DNA of 64,000 nt, from positions 930,001 to 994,000 of the forward strand of contig NZ_JASGIV010000001.1 of NCBI RefSeq assembly GCF_047654805.1. The letters run 5' to 3'. The position numbers and the translations under genes were made by a program. The notes under the pieces are model-generated. The model saw only the letters and a list, made by a program, of their open reading frames with translations, ran no database searches and was not told the origin of the DNA. Source of the DNA: Pelomonas sp047654805 (lineage in GTDB: Bacteria; Pseudomonadota; Gammaproteobacteria; Burkholderiales; Burkholderiaceae_C). This document shows, piece by piece, positions 42,469-51,144 of this stretch (positions within the stretch are counted from its first letter, which is position 1; the number at the start of each line of letters is the position of its first letter).

Positions 42469-43473
42469 ATGTACACCCAAGCCATGGATCTGATGGCGCG
42501 GGAAGCCAAGCCCAAGGTCGTCAAGAGCGCCGAGGAGCTGGCCCGCGAGGAGGCGTTTGAAGCCCGCATCGACGCCGGGGACTTCATCGAAGCCAAGGAC
42601 TGGATGCCCGAGCATTACCGCAAGACGCTGGTGCGCCAGATCAGCCAGCATGCACACAGCGAGATCGTCGGCATGCTGCCCGAGGGCAACTGGATCACGC
42701 GCGCACCGACGCTCAAGCGCAAGGCCATCCTGCTGGCCAAGGTGCAGGACGAGGGCGGCCACGGCCTGTACCTCTATGCCGCTGCGGAGACCCTGGGCAC
42801 CAGCCGCGACGAGATGACCGGCGCACTGCTGTCTGGCAAGGCCAAGTACAGCTCCATCTTCAACTACCCCACGCTGACCTGGGCTGACATCGGCGTCATC
42901 GGGTGGCTGGTGGATGGCGCGGCCATCATGAACCAGGTGCCGCTGTGCCGATGCTCCTATGCACCGTATGCGCGGGCCATGATCCGCGTCTGCCGCGAGG
43001 AGAGCTTCCACCAGCGCCAGGGTTACGAGAGCCTCTTGGTGATGATGCAAAAGGGCACGGCCGAGCAAAAGGCCATGGTGCAGGACGCCGTGAACCGCTG
43101 GTGGTGGCCTTCGCTGATGATGTTCGGCCCGGCCGACAAGGATTCGCCCAACTCCGAGCAGAGCATCCGCTGGGGAATCAAGCGCGTTACCAACGACCAG
43201 CTGCGCCAGAAGTTCGTCGATGCGACCATCCCTCAGGCCGAGATTCTCGGCGTGACGGTGCCGGACCCGGCGCTGAAATGGAACGCCGAGCGCGACAGCT
43301 ATGACTTCGGCGCCATCGACTGGGCAGAGTTCTGGCGCGTGGTGGGCGGTGAAGGCCCCTGCAACCGCGAGCGCCTGGCCGCCCGCAACAAGGCCTGGGA
43401 CGAGGGCGCCTGGGTGCGCGATGCGGCCATGGCCCATGCACGCAAGCAAGCCACGAAGGCGCAGGCCGCCTGA
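42469..43473 (+). CDS. paaA: 1,2-phenylacetyl-CoA epoxidase, subunit PaaA (catalytic)
   Basis: 334-residue ferritin-like diiron oxygenase subunit. Iron-ligand helices are visible in KVQDEGGHGLYLY and CREESFHQRQGYE (ExxH motifs). It inserts an oxygen atom into the aromatic ring of phenylacetyl-CoA with PaaC as structural partner. ATG has GGAG about 8 nt upstream. 12 nt after paaK. Confidence 0.98.
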   Translation: MYTQAMDLMAREAKPKVVKSAEELAREEAFEARIDAGDFIEAKDWMPEHYRKTLVRQISQHAHSEIVGMLPEGNWITRAPTLKRKAILLAKVQDEGGHGLYLYAAAETLGTSRDEMTGALLSGKAKYSSIFNYPTLTWADIGVIGWLVDGAAIMNQVPLCRCSYAPYARAMIRVCREESFHQRQGYESLLVMMQKGTAEQKAMVQDAVNRWWWPSLMMFGPADKDSPNSEQSIRWGIKRVTNDQLRQKFVDATIPQAEILGVTVPDPALKWNAERDSYDFGAIDWAEFWRVVGGEGPCNRERLAARNKAWDEGAWVRDAAMAHARKQATKAQAA

Positions 43474-43484
43474 AAGATCACGAC

Positions 43485-43778
43485 ATGAGCAACACGCAAA
43501 ACGAATGGCCGCTGTGGGAAGTCTTCGTCCGCAGCAAGGCGGGCCTGGACCACAAGCATTGCGGCAGCCTGCATGCGGCCGATTCGGCCATGGCCATCCA
43601 GATGGCGCGCGACGTGTACACGCGTCGCCAGGAAGGCACCAGCATCTGGGTCGTTCGCTCCGAGCAGATCGTCGCCAGTGACCCGGCCGAGAAGGGCAGC
43701 CTCTTCGAGCCGGCCGACGACAAGGTCTACCGCCATCCGACGTTCTACGAACTGCCGGATGAACTGAACCACATGTGA
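43485..43778 (+). CDS. paaB: 1,2-phenylacetyl-CoA epoxidase, subunit PaaB
   Basis: 97-residue small subunit, standard length. WPLWEVFVRSKAGLDHKHCGSLHAADS is its hallmark start; VRSEQIVASDP and YRHPTFYELPDE follow. It bridges PaaAC units in the epoxidase complex. 11 nt after paaA; stop overlaps paaC ATG. Confidence 0.97.
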   Translation: MSNTQNEWPLWEVFVRSKAGLDHKHCGSLHAADSAMAIQMARDVYTRRQEGTSIWVVRSEQIVASDPAEKGSLFEPADDKVYRHPTFYELPDELNHM

Positions 43779-44548
43779 TGGCCATGGACGCCAAGACCAC
43801 CTACGTCCTGCGCCTTGCGGACACCTGCCTCATCCACAGCCAGCGGCTGTCCGAATGGTCCGGCCATGCGCCCGTGCTGGAGGAGGACCTGGCGCTGTCC
43901 AACATCGCGCTGGACCTGCTGGGTCAGGCCCGTGCGCTGCTGACCCACGCCGGCCAGCTCGAAGGCGCCGGCCGCGACGAAGACCAGCTCGCCTTCCTGC
44001 GCGAGGAGCGCGACTACCGCAACGTCGTCCTCGTCGAGCTGCCCAATGCCGCCGCCAGCCCGAGCGATGGCAGCGGCGGGCGCGACTTTGCGCTGACCAC
44101 GCTGCGCAACGCGGCGATGGCGATCTGGCTGGAGCTCCTGTACGAGCGCCTGCAGGGCGGCGTCGACACGGAGCTGGCCGGGATCGCCGCCAAGTCGCTG
44201 AAGGAGGTGCGCTACCACCGCCAGCATTCCAGCGACTGGGTCGTGCGCCTGGGTGACGGCACGCCCGAGTCCAATGCCCGCATGCAGGCGGCGCTGGCCG
44301 TGCTGTGGCCCTACTTCAACGAGCTGTTCGCCGCCGACGGCGTGGACGGCGTCGGGCCGGCCTGGAAGGAGCTGGAGCCTGAATGGCGTGCCCGCTGGGG
44401 CACGCTGATGCAGGAGGCCACGCTTGCGCTGCCGCGTGACAGCGCGATGCAGCCGCGCGGCATCGACGGCATCCATAGCGAGCACATGGGCCACATGCTG
44501 GGCACGATGCAGTTCCTGCAGCGCAGCTATCCCGGGGGCGTGTGGTGA
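43778..44548 (+). CDS. paaC: 1,2-phenylacetyl-CoA epoxidase, subunit PaaC
   Basis: 256-residue ferritin-like structural subunit. SEWSGHAPVLEEDLALSNIALDLLGQAR and KEVRYHRQHSSDWVVRLGDGT are family landmarks. It pairs with PaaA. Start ATG 43778 overlaps the paaB stop (TGATG); GTG 43775 and ATG 43784 are alternatives. Stop overlaps paaD. Confidence 0.96.
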   Translation: MAMDAKTTYVLRLADTCLIHSQRLSEWSGHAPVLEEDLALSNIALDLLGQARALLTHAGQLEGAGRDEDQLAFLREERDYRNVVLVELPNAAASPSDGSGGRDFALTTLRNAAMAIWLELLYERLQGGVDTELAGIAAKSLKEVRYHRQHSSDWVVRLGDGTPESNARMQAALAVLWPYFNELFAADGVDGVGPAWKELEPEWRARWGTLMQEATLALPRDSAMQPRGIDGIHSEHMGHMLGTMQFLQRSYPGGVW

Positions 44549-45021
44549 ACCTCGTGGACCTGGCAGCGGCTCGCGAGCGCCTTGCCGCCGTGCCTGATCC
44601 CGAGATCCCGGCGATCAGCCTGGTGGAGCTGGGCATCGTGCGTGATCTGCGCAAAACCGAAGCTGGCCTGGAAGTGGTGCTGACGCCCACCTACAGCGGC
44701 TGCCCGGCCACTGAGCTGATCGCCGATGACGTGCGCGCCGCGCTGGCCGGGTTTGGCGACGTGACCGTCACGATGCAGCGCACGCCGGCCTGGACGACGG
44801 ACTGGATCACGCCTGAGGGCCGCGAGAAGCTGCAGCACTACGGCATCGTGCCGCCGCAGTGCAGCGCCGAGCAGGCCATCCGCGTCGTGCCCAGGCTGCG
44901 CTGTCCGCGCTGCGATGGCGCCAGGACGGAACAACTCTCCCGCTTCGGCTCCACCGCGTGCAAGTCGACGTGGCGCTGCATCGAATGCGGCGAGCCCTTC
45001 GAATACTTCAAGCCGATCTGA
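44545..45021 (+). CDS. paaD: PaaD, iron-sulfur maturation protein of the epoxidase
   Basis: 158 residues. The N-terminal MIP18/SufT-like domain (VPDPEIPAISLVELGIV, TPTYSGCPATE) is followed by a four-cysteine C-terminal domain: CPRCDGA, then TACKSTWRCIECGEPFEYF. PaaD is needed for assembly of the epoxidase or its reductase iron-sulfur centre. It starts at GTG 44545, overlapping paaC by 4 nt; GTG 44542 is possible. Confidence 0.95.
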   Translation: MNLVDLAAARERLAAVPDPEIPAISLVELGIVRDLRKTEAGLEVVLTPTYSGCPATELIADDVRAALAGFGDVTVTMQRTPAWTTDWITPEGREKLQHYGIVPPQCSAEQAIRVVPRLRCPRCDGARTEQLSRFGSTACKSTWRCIECGEPFEYFKPI

Positions 45022-45028
45022 TCCGACG

Positions 45029-46090
45029 ATGGCTCTGCATTTCCACTCCCTGCGCGTGACTTCGGTCGAGCGCGACACCGACGACGCGATGGTCGTCGGC
45101 TTCGAGGCGCCCGCCGAGGGCTTCGGCTTCGAGCCGGGCCAGTACCTGACGCTGCGTGCCAGCGTGGGCGGGCAGGAGCTGCGTCGCAGCTATTCCATAT
45201 GCTCCGACCGCCGCCTGCAGGTCGGCATCCGCCGCGTCGAAGGCGGGGCCTTCTCCACCTGGGTGCACGAGCAGCTCAAGGCCGGCGACGTCATCGAGTC
45301 CTATCCGCCGCAAGGGCGCTTCGTGCTGCCGGCTGCGCGCGGCGAAGGCCGGCACGTGCTCTTCATCGCCGGCGGCTCGGGCATCACGCCCATCATCGCC
45401 CTGCTGACGGCGCTGCTGGAACGCGAGCCCACCGCGCGTGCGACGCTGATCTACGCCAACCGCCGTACCGCGTCGACGATGTTCAAGGAAGAGCTCGAAG
45501 ACCTGAAGAACCGCTTCATGACGCGGCTGTCGCTGCACCTGATCTTCAGCCGCGAGGCCGTGGACGCGCCGCTGTACGGCGGCCGGCTTGACGCAGGCAA
45601 GCTCAGTGTTTTCCTGTCTGGCCCCGTGCCGGCTGCCAGCGTTGACGAGGTATTCGTCTGCGGGCCTTTCGAGATGAACGACCAGGCCGAGGCGGCGCTG
45701 CGCGGAGCCGGTGTCCCGGCCGAGCGCATCCATATCGAGCGCTTCGGCACGCCGGAGACGCTGACCGGTCGGCCTGTGCCGCACGAGGTCAAGCCCGGCG
45801 ACGCGCCCCAGGCGCGCGTGACCGTCATCCGTGACGGCCTGTCGCGGGAGATCGAGTTCCATTCCGGGGACCCCAGCCTGCTGGACGCTGCCGCGCGCGA
45901 GGGCATGGACGTGCCGTTCTCGTGCAAGAGCGGGGTCTGCTCCACCTGCCGCTGCAAGCTCGTGGAGGGCGAGGTGCGCATGGACAAGAACTTCGCCTTG
46001 GACAAGGACGAGGTCGCGGCCGGCTTCATCCTGAGCTGCCAGGCCCACCCGCTGACCGAACGCGTGGTGATCAGCTTCGACGAACGCTGA
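45029..46090 (+). CDS. paaE: 1,2-phenylacetyl-CoA epoxidase, reductase subunit PaaE
   Basis: 353 residues. FAD domain (LRRSYSICSDRR), NAD domain (FIAGGSGITPI; VFVCGPFEM) and a C-terminal plant-type 2Fe-2S domain with CKSGVCSTCRCKL and a last cysteine in ILSCQAHP. It passes electrons from NADPH to the PaaA diiron centre. Follows paaD by 7 nt. Confidence 0.97.
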   Translation: MALHFHSLRVTSVERDTDDAMVVGFEAPAEGFGFEPGQYLTLRASVGGQELRRSYSICSDRRLQVGIRRVEGGAFSTWVHEQLKAGDVIESYPPQGRFVLPAARGEGRHVLFIAGGSGITPIIALLTALLEREPTARATLIYANRRTASTMFKEELEDLKNRFMTRLSLHLIFSREAVDAPLYGGRLDAGKLSVFLSGPVPAASVDEVFVCGPFEMNDQAEAALRGAGVPAERIHIERFGTPETLTGRPVPHEVKPGDAPQARVTVIRDGLSREIEFHSGDPSLLDAAAREGMDVPFSCKSGVCSTCRCKLVEGEVRMDKNFALDKDEVAAGFILSCQAHPLTERVVISFDER

Positions 46091-46233
46091 AACAATGGCG
46101 CCCCTCGTCCAAGGACACCCTTGGCCGGTCCCCTTTGGGGACGGCGAGGCTTGCGGCATCGTGCTGCAGGCGCATCGCCGGCGCGGGTCGGCCAGGGTGC
46201 GACCCGGTGCCCGGCCCGCAACCGCTCACTGAC

Positions 46234-46851
46234 ATGGCCAGAAAACGCGCCCCCGGATTTGAAGCCCAACGCGAGGACATCCTCGCCGCCGCTGCCCACC
46301 TGTTCGCCGAACAGGGCTTCAGCGCGACGTCCATGAACCAGGTCGCCGAGGCCTGCGGCGTCGCCAAGCCGACGCTGTACCACTACTTCCAGGACAAGCA
46401 GGAGCTGCTGGCGCAGATCTGCGATGGCCATGTGCATGCGCTGCTGAAGCTGGTGGAGGAGGTGAAGGCGCGTTCGCTCCCGCCCGACGAGCAACTACGC
46501 GCCCTCATCGAGCGTTTCACGCTCGCCTATGCCGATGCCCAGGACCAGCACCGTGTGCTCACCAGCGAGATCCGCTTTCTGGTAGATGCGGAGCGCGAGC
46601 GCTTGCTGGACGTGGAGCGCCGCGTCGTCGCCGAGTTCGCCACGGCGCTGTTCCGCGTGCGGCCCGAATTGCGCGAAGCCGGGCTGCACAAGCCCTTGAC
46701 CATGCTGCTTTTTGGCATGATCAACTGGACCCACACGTGGCTGCGTCCCGACGGCGACCTGTCGCACGAGGCGCTCGCGGCCCTGGTCAGCGACCTGTTC
46801 TTCGGCGGTCTCGGCGCGGTACAGCTGCGCCAGCCCGCCCTCATTCAATAA
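46234..46851 (+). CDS. paaR: TetR-family regulator of the paa genes
   Basis: 205 residues. N-terminal TetR HTH: ILAAAAHLFAEQGFSATSMNQVAEACGVAKPTLYHYFQDK. The C-terminal ligand domain differs from PaaX of enteric bacteria. Its place inside the paa operon and a palindrome before paaG point to a PaaR repressor responding to phenylacetyl-CoA. It is 143 bp after paaE; I see no operator copy in that gap. Confidence 0.88.
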   Translation: MARKRAPGFEAQREDILAAAAHLFAEQGFSATSMNQVAEACGVAKPTLYHYFQDKQELLAQICDGHVHALLKLVEEVKARSLPPDEQLRALIERFTLAYADAQDQHRVLTSEIRFLVDAERERLLDVERRVVAEFATALFRVRPELREAGLHKPLTMLLFGMINWTHTWLRPDGDLSHEALAALVSDLFFGGLGAVQLRQPALIQ

Positions 46852-46872
46852 CCCACCGAGGAGACGACCCCC

Positions 46873-48018
46873 ATGAAGCAATTCAAGCAACTCGCCCTGG
46901 CCCTGGCCGCCACGCTGAGCCTGGCCGCGCACGCCGACATCAATGTCGGCGTCACGGTCTCGGCCACCGGCCCGGCCGCCTCGCTGGGCATTCCCGAGAA
47001 GAACACCATCGCGCTGATGCCGACGACCATCGCCGGCCAGAAGGTCAACTACATCGTGCTGGACGACGCTTCCGACACGACCACGGCCGTCGCCAACACG
47101 CGCAAGTTCATCACCGAGAACAAGGTCGACATCGTCATCGGCTCCACCGTCACGCCCAACTCGCTGGCGATGATCGACGCGGTGTCCGAGTCCGGCACGC
47201 CGATGATCTCCATGGCCGCGTCTGCCCGCATCGTCGAGCCCATGGACGCGAAGAAGAAGTGGGTCTTCAAGACGCCGCAGAACGACATCATGATGACTTT
47301 GGCCATCATGACCCACATGGCCGACAACGGCGCCAAGACGGTGGCTTTCATCGGCTTCGCCGACGCCTACGGCGAGGGCTGGTGGGGCGAGTTCCAGAAG
47401 ATCGCCGCGACGAAGAAGCTCAACATCGTCGCCAGCGAGCGCTACAACCGCACGGACACGTCGGTCACCGGCCAGGTGCTCAAGCTGGTCGCCGCAAGGC
47501 CGGACGCGATCCTGATCGCCGGCTCGGGCACACCCGCAGCGCTGCCGCAGAAGGCGCTCAAGGAGCGCGGCTACGCCGGCAAGATCTACCAGACCCACGG
47601 CGTCGCCAACAACGACTTTCTGCGCGTGGGCGGCAAGGACGTCGAAGGCACGTTGCTGCCGTCCGGTCCGGTGCTGGTGGCCTCGCAGCTGCCGGCAGAC
47701 CATCCGGTGAAGAAGAGCGCGATGGACTACATCGCCAAGTACGAGGCCGCCAACGGCAAGGGCTCCGTGTCCACCTTTGGCGGTCACGCCTGGGACGCCG
47801 GCCTGCTGCTCGCCGCCGCTGCTCCCGAAGCGCTGAAGAAGGCCCAGCCGGGCACACCCGCCTTCCGCGCCGCGCTTCGCGATGCGCTGGAGAACGTCAA
47901 GGACGTGGCCGGCGCGCACGGCGTGTTCAACATGTCCCCGCAGGACCATCTGGGCCTGGACCAGCGCGCCCGCGTGATGGTGACCATCCAGAACGGCGCC
48001 TGGAAGCTCATCAAGTAA
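46873..48018 (+). CDS. ABC transporter substrate-binding protein (LivJ/LivK-type), probably aromatic acid
   Basis: 381 residues with a signal peptide (LALALAATLSLAAHA) and a periplasmic type I binding fold of branched-chain amino-acid type (VGVTVSATGPAASLGIPEKN, VIGSTVTPNSLAMID, GFADAYGEGWWGEF). In betaproteobacteria such binding proteins in paa or other aromatic operons feed aromatic acids to LivFGHM-like transporters; the permease and ATPase genes are absent here. A phenylacetate-related ligand is inferred from context. A GGAG site precedes ATG. Confidence 0.88.
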   Translation: MKQFKQLALALAATLSLAAHADINVGVTVSATGPAASLGIPEKNTIALMPTTIAGQKVNYIVLDDASDTTTAVANTRKFITENKVDIVIGSTVTPNSLAMIDAVSESGTPMISMAASARIVEPMDAKKKWVFKTPQNDIMMTLAIMTHMADNGAKTVAFIGFADAYGEGWWGEFQKIAATKKLNIVASERYNRTDTSVTGQVLKLVAARPDAILIAGSGTPAALPQKALKERGYAGKIYQTHGVANNDFLRVGGKDVEGTLLPSGPVLVASQLPADHPVKKSAMDYIAKYEAANGKGSVSTFGGHAWDAGLLLAAAAPEALKKAQPGTPAFRAALRDALENVKDVAGAHGVFNMSPQDHLGLDQRARVMVTIQNGAWKLIK

Positions 48019-48025
48019 GTGCTTC

Positions 48026-48075
48026 GCCGCGGTTCAAGCCGCGGCACCCATGGACCGCTCCTTTCGGGAGCGGTC
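48026..48075 (+). terminator. Two consecutive stem-loops between binding-protein gene and paaZ
   Basis: GCCGCGG-TTCAAG-CCGCGGC at 48026-48045 (7-bp stem) and GACCGCTCC-TTTCG-GGAGCGGTC at 48053-48075 (9-bp stem). Neither is followed by a T tract, so they are more likely partial terminators or mRNA-stabilising hairpins that set a lower or separate level of paaZ. Confidence 0.45.
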
Positions 48076-48117
48076 TGTCGAACGGCCGGCGCAGTGCGCG
48101 GCCTTGAGGATAGAGAG

Positions 48118-50166
48118 ATGGCAGTTTCCACACTCCAGAGCTATATCGCCGGCCGCTGGGTCGGCGAGCGCGCGGCCAAGCCGCTCGCCAGCGCAATCAA
48201 TGGCCGTGTCGTCGCGTACACGCACGAGGAAGGTCTGGACTTTGCCGAGGCGATGGCCTTCGCGCGCGGCACCGCACTGCCCGGCCTGCTGCGCACGCAC
48301 TTCCAGGACCGCGCCCGCGTGCTCAAGGCGCTGGCGGCCTACCTGATGGAGCGCAAGGAGCAGCTCTACGCGATCAGTGCCCATACCGGCTCGACGCGTT
48401 CGGACTCGTGGATAGATATCGAGGGCGGCATCGGCACGTTGTTCGCGTACGCCTCCATCGGGGGCAAGGACCTGCCCAGCAGCAACGTGCTGCACGAGGG
48501 GCCGCCCATGCGGCTGGGTGCCAACAACCACTTCATCGGCAGCCACGTGCTGGTGCCCAAGCGCGGCGTCGCGCTGCACATCAACGCGTTCAACTTCCCG
48601 ATGTGGGGGATGCTGGAGAAATTTGCCCCCAGCTTCCTGGCCGGCATGCCCTGCCTGGTCAAGCCCGCCACGGCGACGAGCTATGTCGCCGAGGCCTGCG
48701 TGCGCCTGATCGTCGAGTCTGGCCTGGTGCCCACTGGCGCGCTGCAGCTCATCGTGGGCGGCACGGGCGACCTGTTCGAGCGTCTCGACGAGGCTGACGT
48801 CGTCACGTTCACCGGCAGCGCGGACACCGCGCTGATGCTGAAGGCCCACCCGAACCTGCTGAAGAAGAGCATCCCTTTCAATGCGGAGGCCGACAGCCTG
48901 AACTGCGCGATCCTCGCGCCCGACGTGACGCCGGACGATCCGGAGTTCGACCTCTTCATCAAGGAAGTGGCCCGGGAGATGACGGCCAAGGCGGGCCAGA
49001 AGTGCACGGCCATTCGCCGCACGCTGGTGCCGCGCCACCTGACCGACGCGGTCGCGACCGCGTTGAAGGCGCGGCTGTCCAAGACGGTCGTCGGCGACCC
49101 GGCCGTGGAAGGCGTGCGCATGGGCGCGCTGGCCAGCAAGGCGCAGCAGGCCGACGTGGCCGAGCGCGTCGCGCAGCTGGCGCAGAACTGCGAGCTGCTG
49201 CTCAGCGAGCGCGATGGCTTCGCGCCCAAGGGCGAGGGCGTATCCGACGGCTCGTTCTTCGCGCCGACACTGCTGCTGGCGCGGGATTCGGCATCCAGCG
49301 ACGCCCACCACCTGGAGGCTTTCGGCCCGGTGACGACGCTGTTGCCGTACGGCGACTTCGAGGAGGCGTTGCATTTGGCGACTCTCGGCCGTGGCAGCCT
49401 GGTCGGCACCGTCTGCACGAAGACACCGGCGCTTGCCGCGCAGGCTGTGCCGACCTTCGCCGCCTGGCATGGCCGCATGCTGGTGCTGGACCGCGAGGCT
49501 GCGCTGGAAAACACCGGCCACGGCTCGCCACTGCCCAAGCTGAAGCACGGCGGCCCTGGCCGCGCTGGCGGCGGCGAGGAGCTTGGCGGCCTGCGCGCCG
49601 TGAAGCACTACCTGCAGCGTTGTGCGGTGCAGGGCTCGCCGACGATGATCTCGGCCGTCACGGGCGAGTACCAGCGTGGTGGCGCCGTCACCGAAAGCGA
49701 CATCCATCCGTTCCGCCGCTACTTCGAGGACGTCGAGGTCGGGATGAGCCTGCTCACGCACCGCCGCACGGTGGGCGAGGCTGACATCGTCGCGTTCGGC
49801 GGGCTGTCGGGCGACTACTTCTACATGCACTTCGACGACGTCGCGGCCAAGGCCTCGCCATTCGGCCAACGCATTGCGCATGGCTACTTCGTGCTGTCGG
49901 CGGCCGCTGGCCTGTTCGTCAGCCCGGCGCCCGGCCCGGTGCTGGCCAACTACGGCCTGGAGAACCTGCGTTTCGTCACGCCGGTCGCCATCGGCGACAC
50001 CATCCAGGCGCGCCTCACCGCCAAGCGCAAGATCGACCGCCCGCCGCGCGACGATCAGCCCGCCCAAGGCGTCATCGGCTGGGACGTGGCCGTGACCAAC
50101 CAGCGCGGCGAGCTGTGCGCGAGCTACGAGATCCTGACGCTGGTGGCGAAGCGGGTCGCGGGCTGA
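48118..50166 (+). CDS. paaZ: Bifunctional oxepin-CoA hydrolase / 3-oxo-5,6-dehydrosuberyl-CoA semialdehyde dehydrogenase PaaZ
   Basis: 682-residue fusion enzyme. The N-terminal aldehyde dehydrogenase domain has AFNFPMWGMLEKF, PFNAEADSLN (general-base Glu) and AGQKCTAIRR (nucleophile Cys). The C-terminal MaoC-type hydratase domain contains FGGLSGDYFYMHFDD and RIAHGYFVLS with the expected Asp and His. It opens the oxepin ring and oxidises the aldehyde. GAGGA precedes ATG 48118 at about 8 nt. Last paa gene in the window; paaF, paaH and paaJ must be elsewhere. Confidence 0.97.
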   Translation: MAVSTLQSYIAGRWVGERAAKPLASAINGRVVAYTHEEGLDFAEAMAFARGTALPGLLRTHFQDRARVLKALAAYLMERKEQLYAISAHTGSTRSDSWIDIEGGIGTLFAYASIGGKDLPSSNVLHEGPPMRLGANNHFIGSHVLVPKRGVALHINAFNFPMWGMLEKFAPSFLAGMPCLVKPATATSYVAEACVRLIVESGLVPTGALQLIVGGTGDLFERLDEADVVTFTGSADTALMLKAHPNLLKKSIPFNAEADSLNCAILAPDVTPDDPEFDLFIKEVAREMTAKAGQKCTAIRRTLVPRHLTDAVATALKARLSKTVVGDPAVEGVRMGALASKAQQADVAERVAQLAQNCELLLSERDGFAPKGEGVSDGSFFAPTLLLARDSASSDAHHLEAFGPVTTLLPYGDFEEALHLATLGRGSLVGTVCTKTPALAAQAVPTFAAWHGRMLVLDREAALENTGHGSPLPKLKHGGPGRAGGGEELGGLRAVKHYLQRCAVQGSPTMISAVTGEYQRGGAVTESDIHPFRRYFEDVEVGMSLLTHRRTVGEADIVAFGGLSGDYFYMHFDDVAAKASPFGQRIAHGYFVLSAAAGLFVSPAPGPVLANYGLENLRFVTPVAIGDTIQARLTAKRKIDRPPRDDQPAQGVIGWDVAVTNQRGELCASYEILTLVAKRVAG

Positions 50167-50184
50167 GGCCCGCGGGGCGGCGGG

Positions 50185-50907
50185 TCAGCGGGCGGCTGGC
50201 ACTTCCGCCGCCGCCTTCAGGTCGGCGCGGCGGGCGCCGGTGAAGCGCTTGGCCCAGTAGGAGTCGCGCATGTCCTCCACGCGCACGGCACTGCCTGTGC
50301 GCGGGGCATGGATGAACTTGCCCTCGCCGACGTAGATGCCCACGTGGCTGAAGGTGCGCCGCATCGTGTTGAAGAACACGAGGTCGCCGGGCTTGAGCTC
50401 ATCGCGGCGGATGGACAGCAGGCTGCTGTCCCTGGCCTGCTCGTCGGCACGGCGTGGCAGCACGAGGCCCACGCTCATCTCGAAGATGTGACGCGTGAAG
50501 CCGCTGCAGTCGAAGCCGTTCTCGACCGAGTTGCCACCGAGCTTGTAGCGCACGCCGAGGAAGTTCATCGCCGACAGCACCAGCTCGGAGGCGGTGTCAC
50601 GCACGCTGGCCAGCAGCCGGGATGAGCCGCTGGGCTCCGCACCGCCGTTCAGCAGGCCGCGCTCGCTCAGGAAGCGGCTGACGGCGTCCTGGGTCGGTGC
50701 GTGCCTGCCGGCTGGGGCGGCTTGCGTGGTGGCCTTGTCCGCGGCGGCCTGCTGCTGTTGCAGGCTCTGGCCGTAGGCGCCCGTCATCGTTCCCGGCGGC
50801 GGAGTCGTCGCGGCATGCGCCACGCCCTGCGCATGCGCGGCACAACCGGCGGCCAGCAGGCAGGCGGAGGCAAGGCGCTTCAGCAGGGCAACGGGGGCCA
50901 GGGACAT
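50185..50907 (-). CDS. Exported NlpC/P60 (C40) peptidoglycan hydrolase
   Basis: 240 residues with a signal peptide (residues 1 to about 27). The C-terminal NlpC/P60 domain contains YKLGGNSVENGFDCSGFTRHIF with the catalytic Cys, FSHVGIYVGEGKFIHA with the catalytic His, and a final polar residue segment. It would cleave peptide cross-links in the cell wall, as in Spr/MepS. The middle is a Gln/Ala-rich linker. Single gene, convergent with paaZ. Confidence 0.93.
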   Translation of the reverse strand: MSLAPVALLKRLASACLLAAGCAAHAQGVAHAATTPPPGTMTGAYGQSLQQQQAAADKATTQAAPAGRHAPTQDAVSRFLSERGLLNGGAEPSGSSRLLASVRDTASELVLSAMNFLGVRYKLGGNSVENGFDCSGFTRHIFEMSVGLVLPRRADEQARDSSLLSIRRDELKPGDLVFFNTMRRTFSHVGIYVGEGKFIHAPRTGSAVRVEDMRDSYWAKRFTGARRADLKAAAEVPAAR

Positions 50908-51144
50908 GCGGGAAGGGGTGCGGGATCAGGGGCGGACCGCAGGCGGTCGCGATAGCGGGAACGGGACAGCGGCGCGGAGGTTAGAGAGGGCATCCGGCAC
51001 CGTCAATCAAAGCGGACGTAAAGCCAGCTATTTTCAGGGCAAACCCCGGCTTCGTCGGGCGTGAACTCCGTAGTAACCCTGGATTTTGTCACGGATGCCA
51101 CGGGGTCAGACTGACGTCAGTGCCCGCTGCGCACACTGGCTGGC

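Noticed and set aside
44915..45028. N-terminal extension of paaE into paaD
   Set aside because: The frame is open but Arg/Ser-rich and overlaps the conserved cysteine domain of PaaD; ATG 45029 starts the FAD domain.
48034..50067. Long open frame antisense to paaZ (about 680 codons); similar frames antisense to ureC, pepF and the M3 peptidase at 53 kb
   Set aside because: Typical of high-GC DNA. Compositions are Arg/Gln/His/Leu-rich without domains, and the sense frames are well-conserved enzymes.
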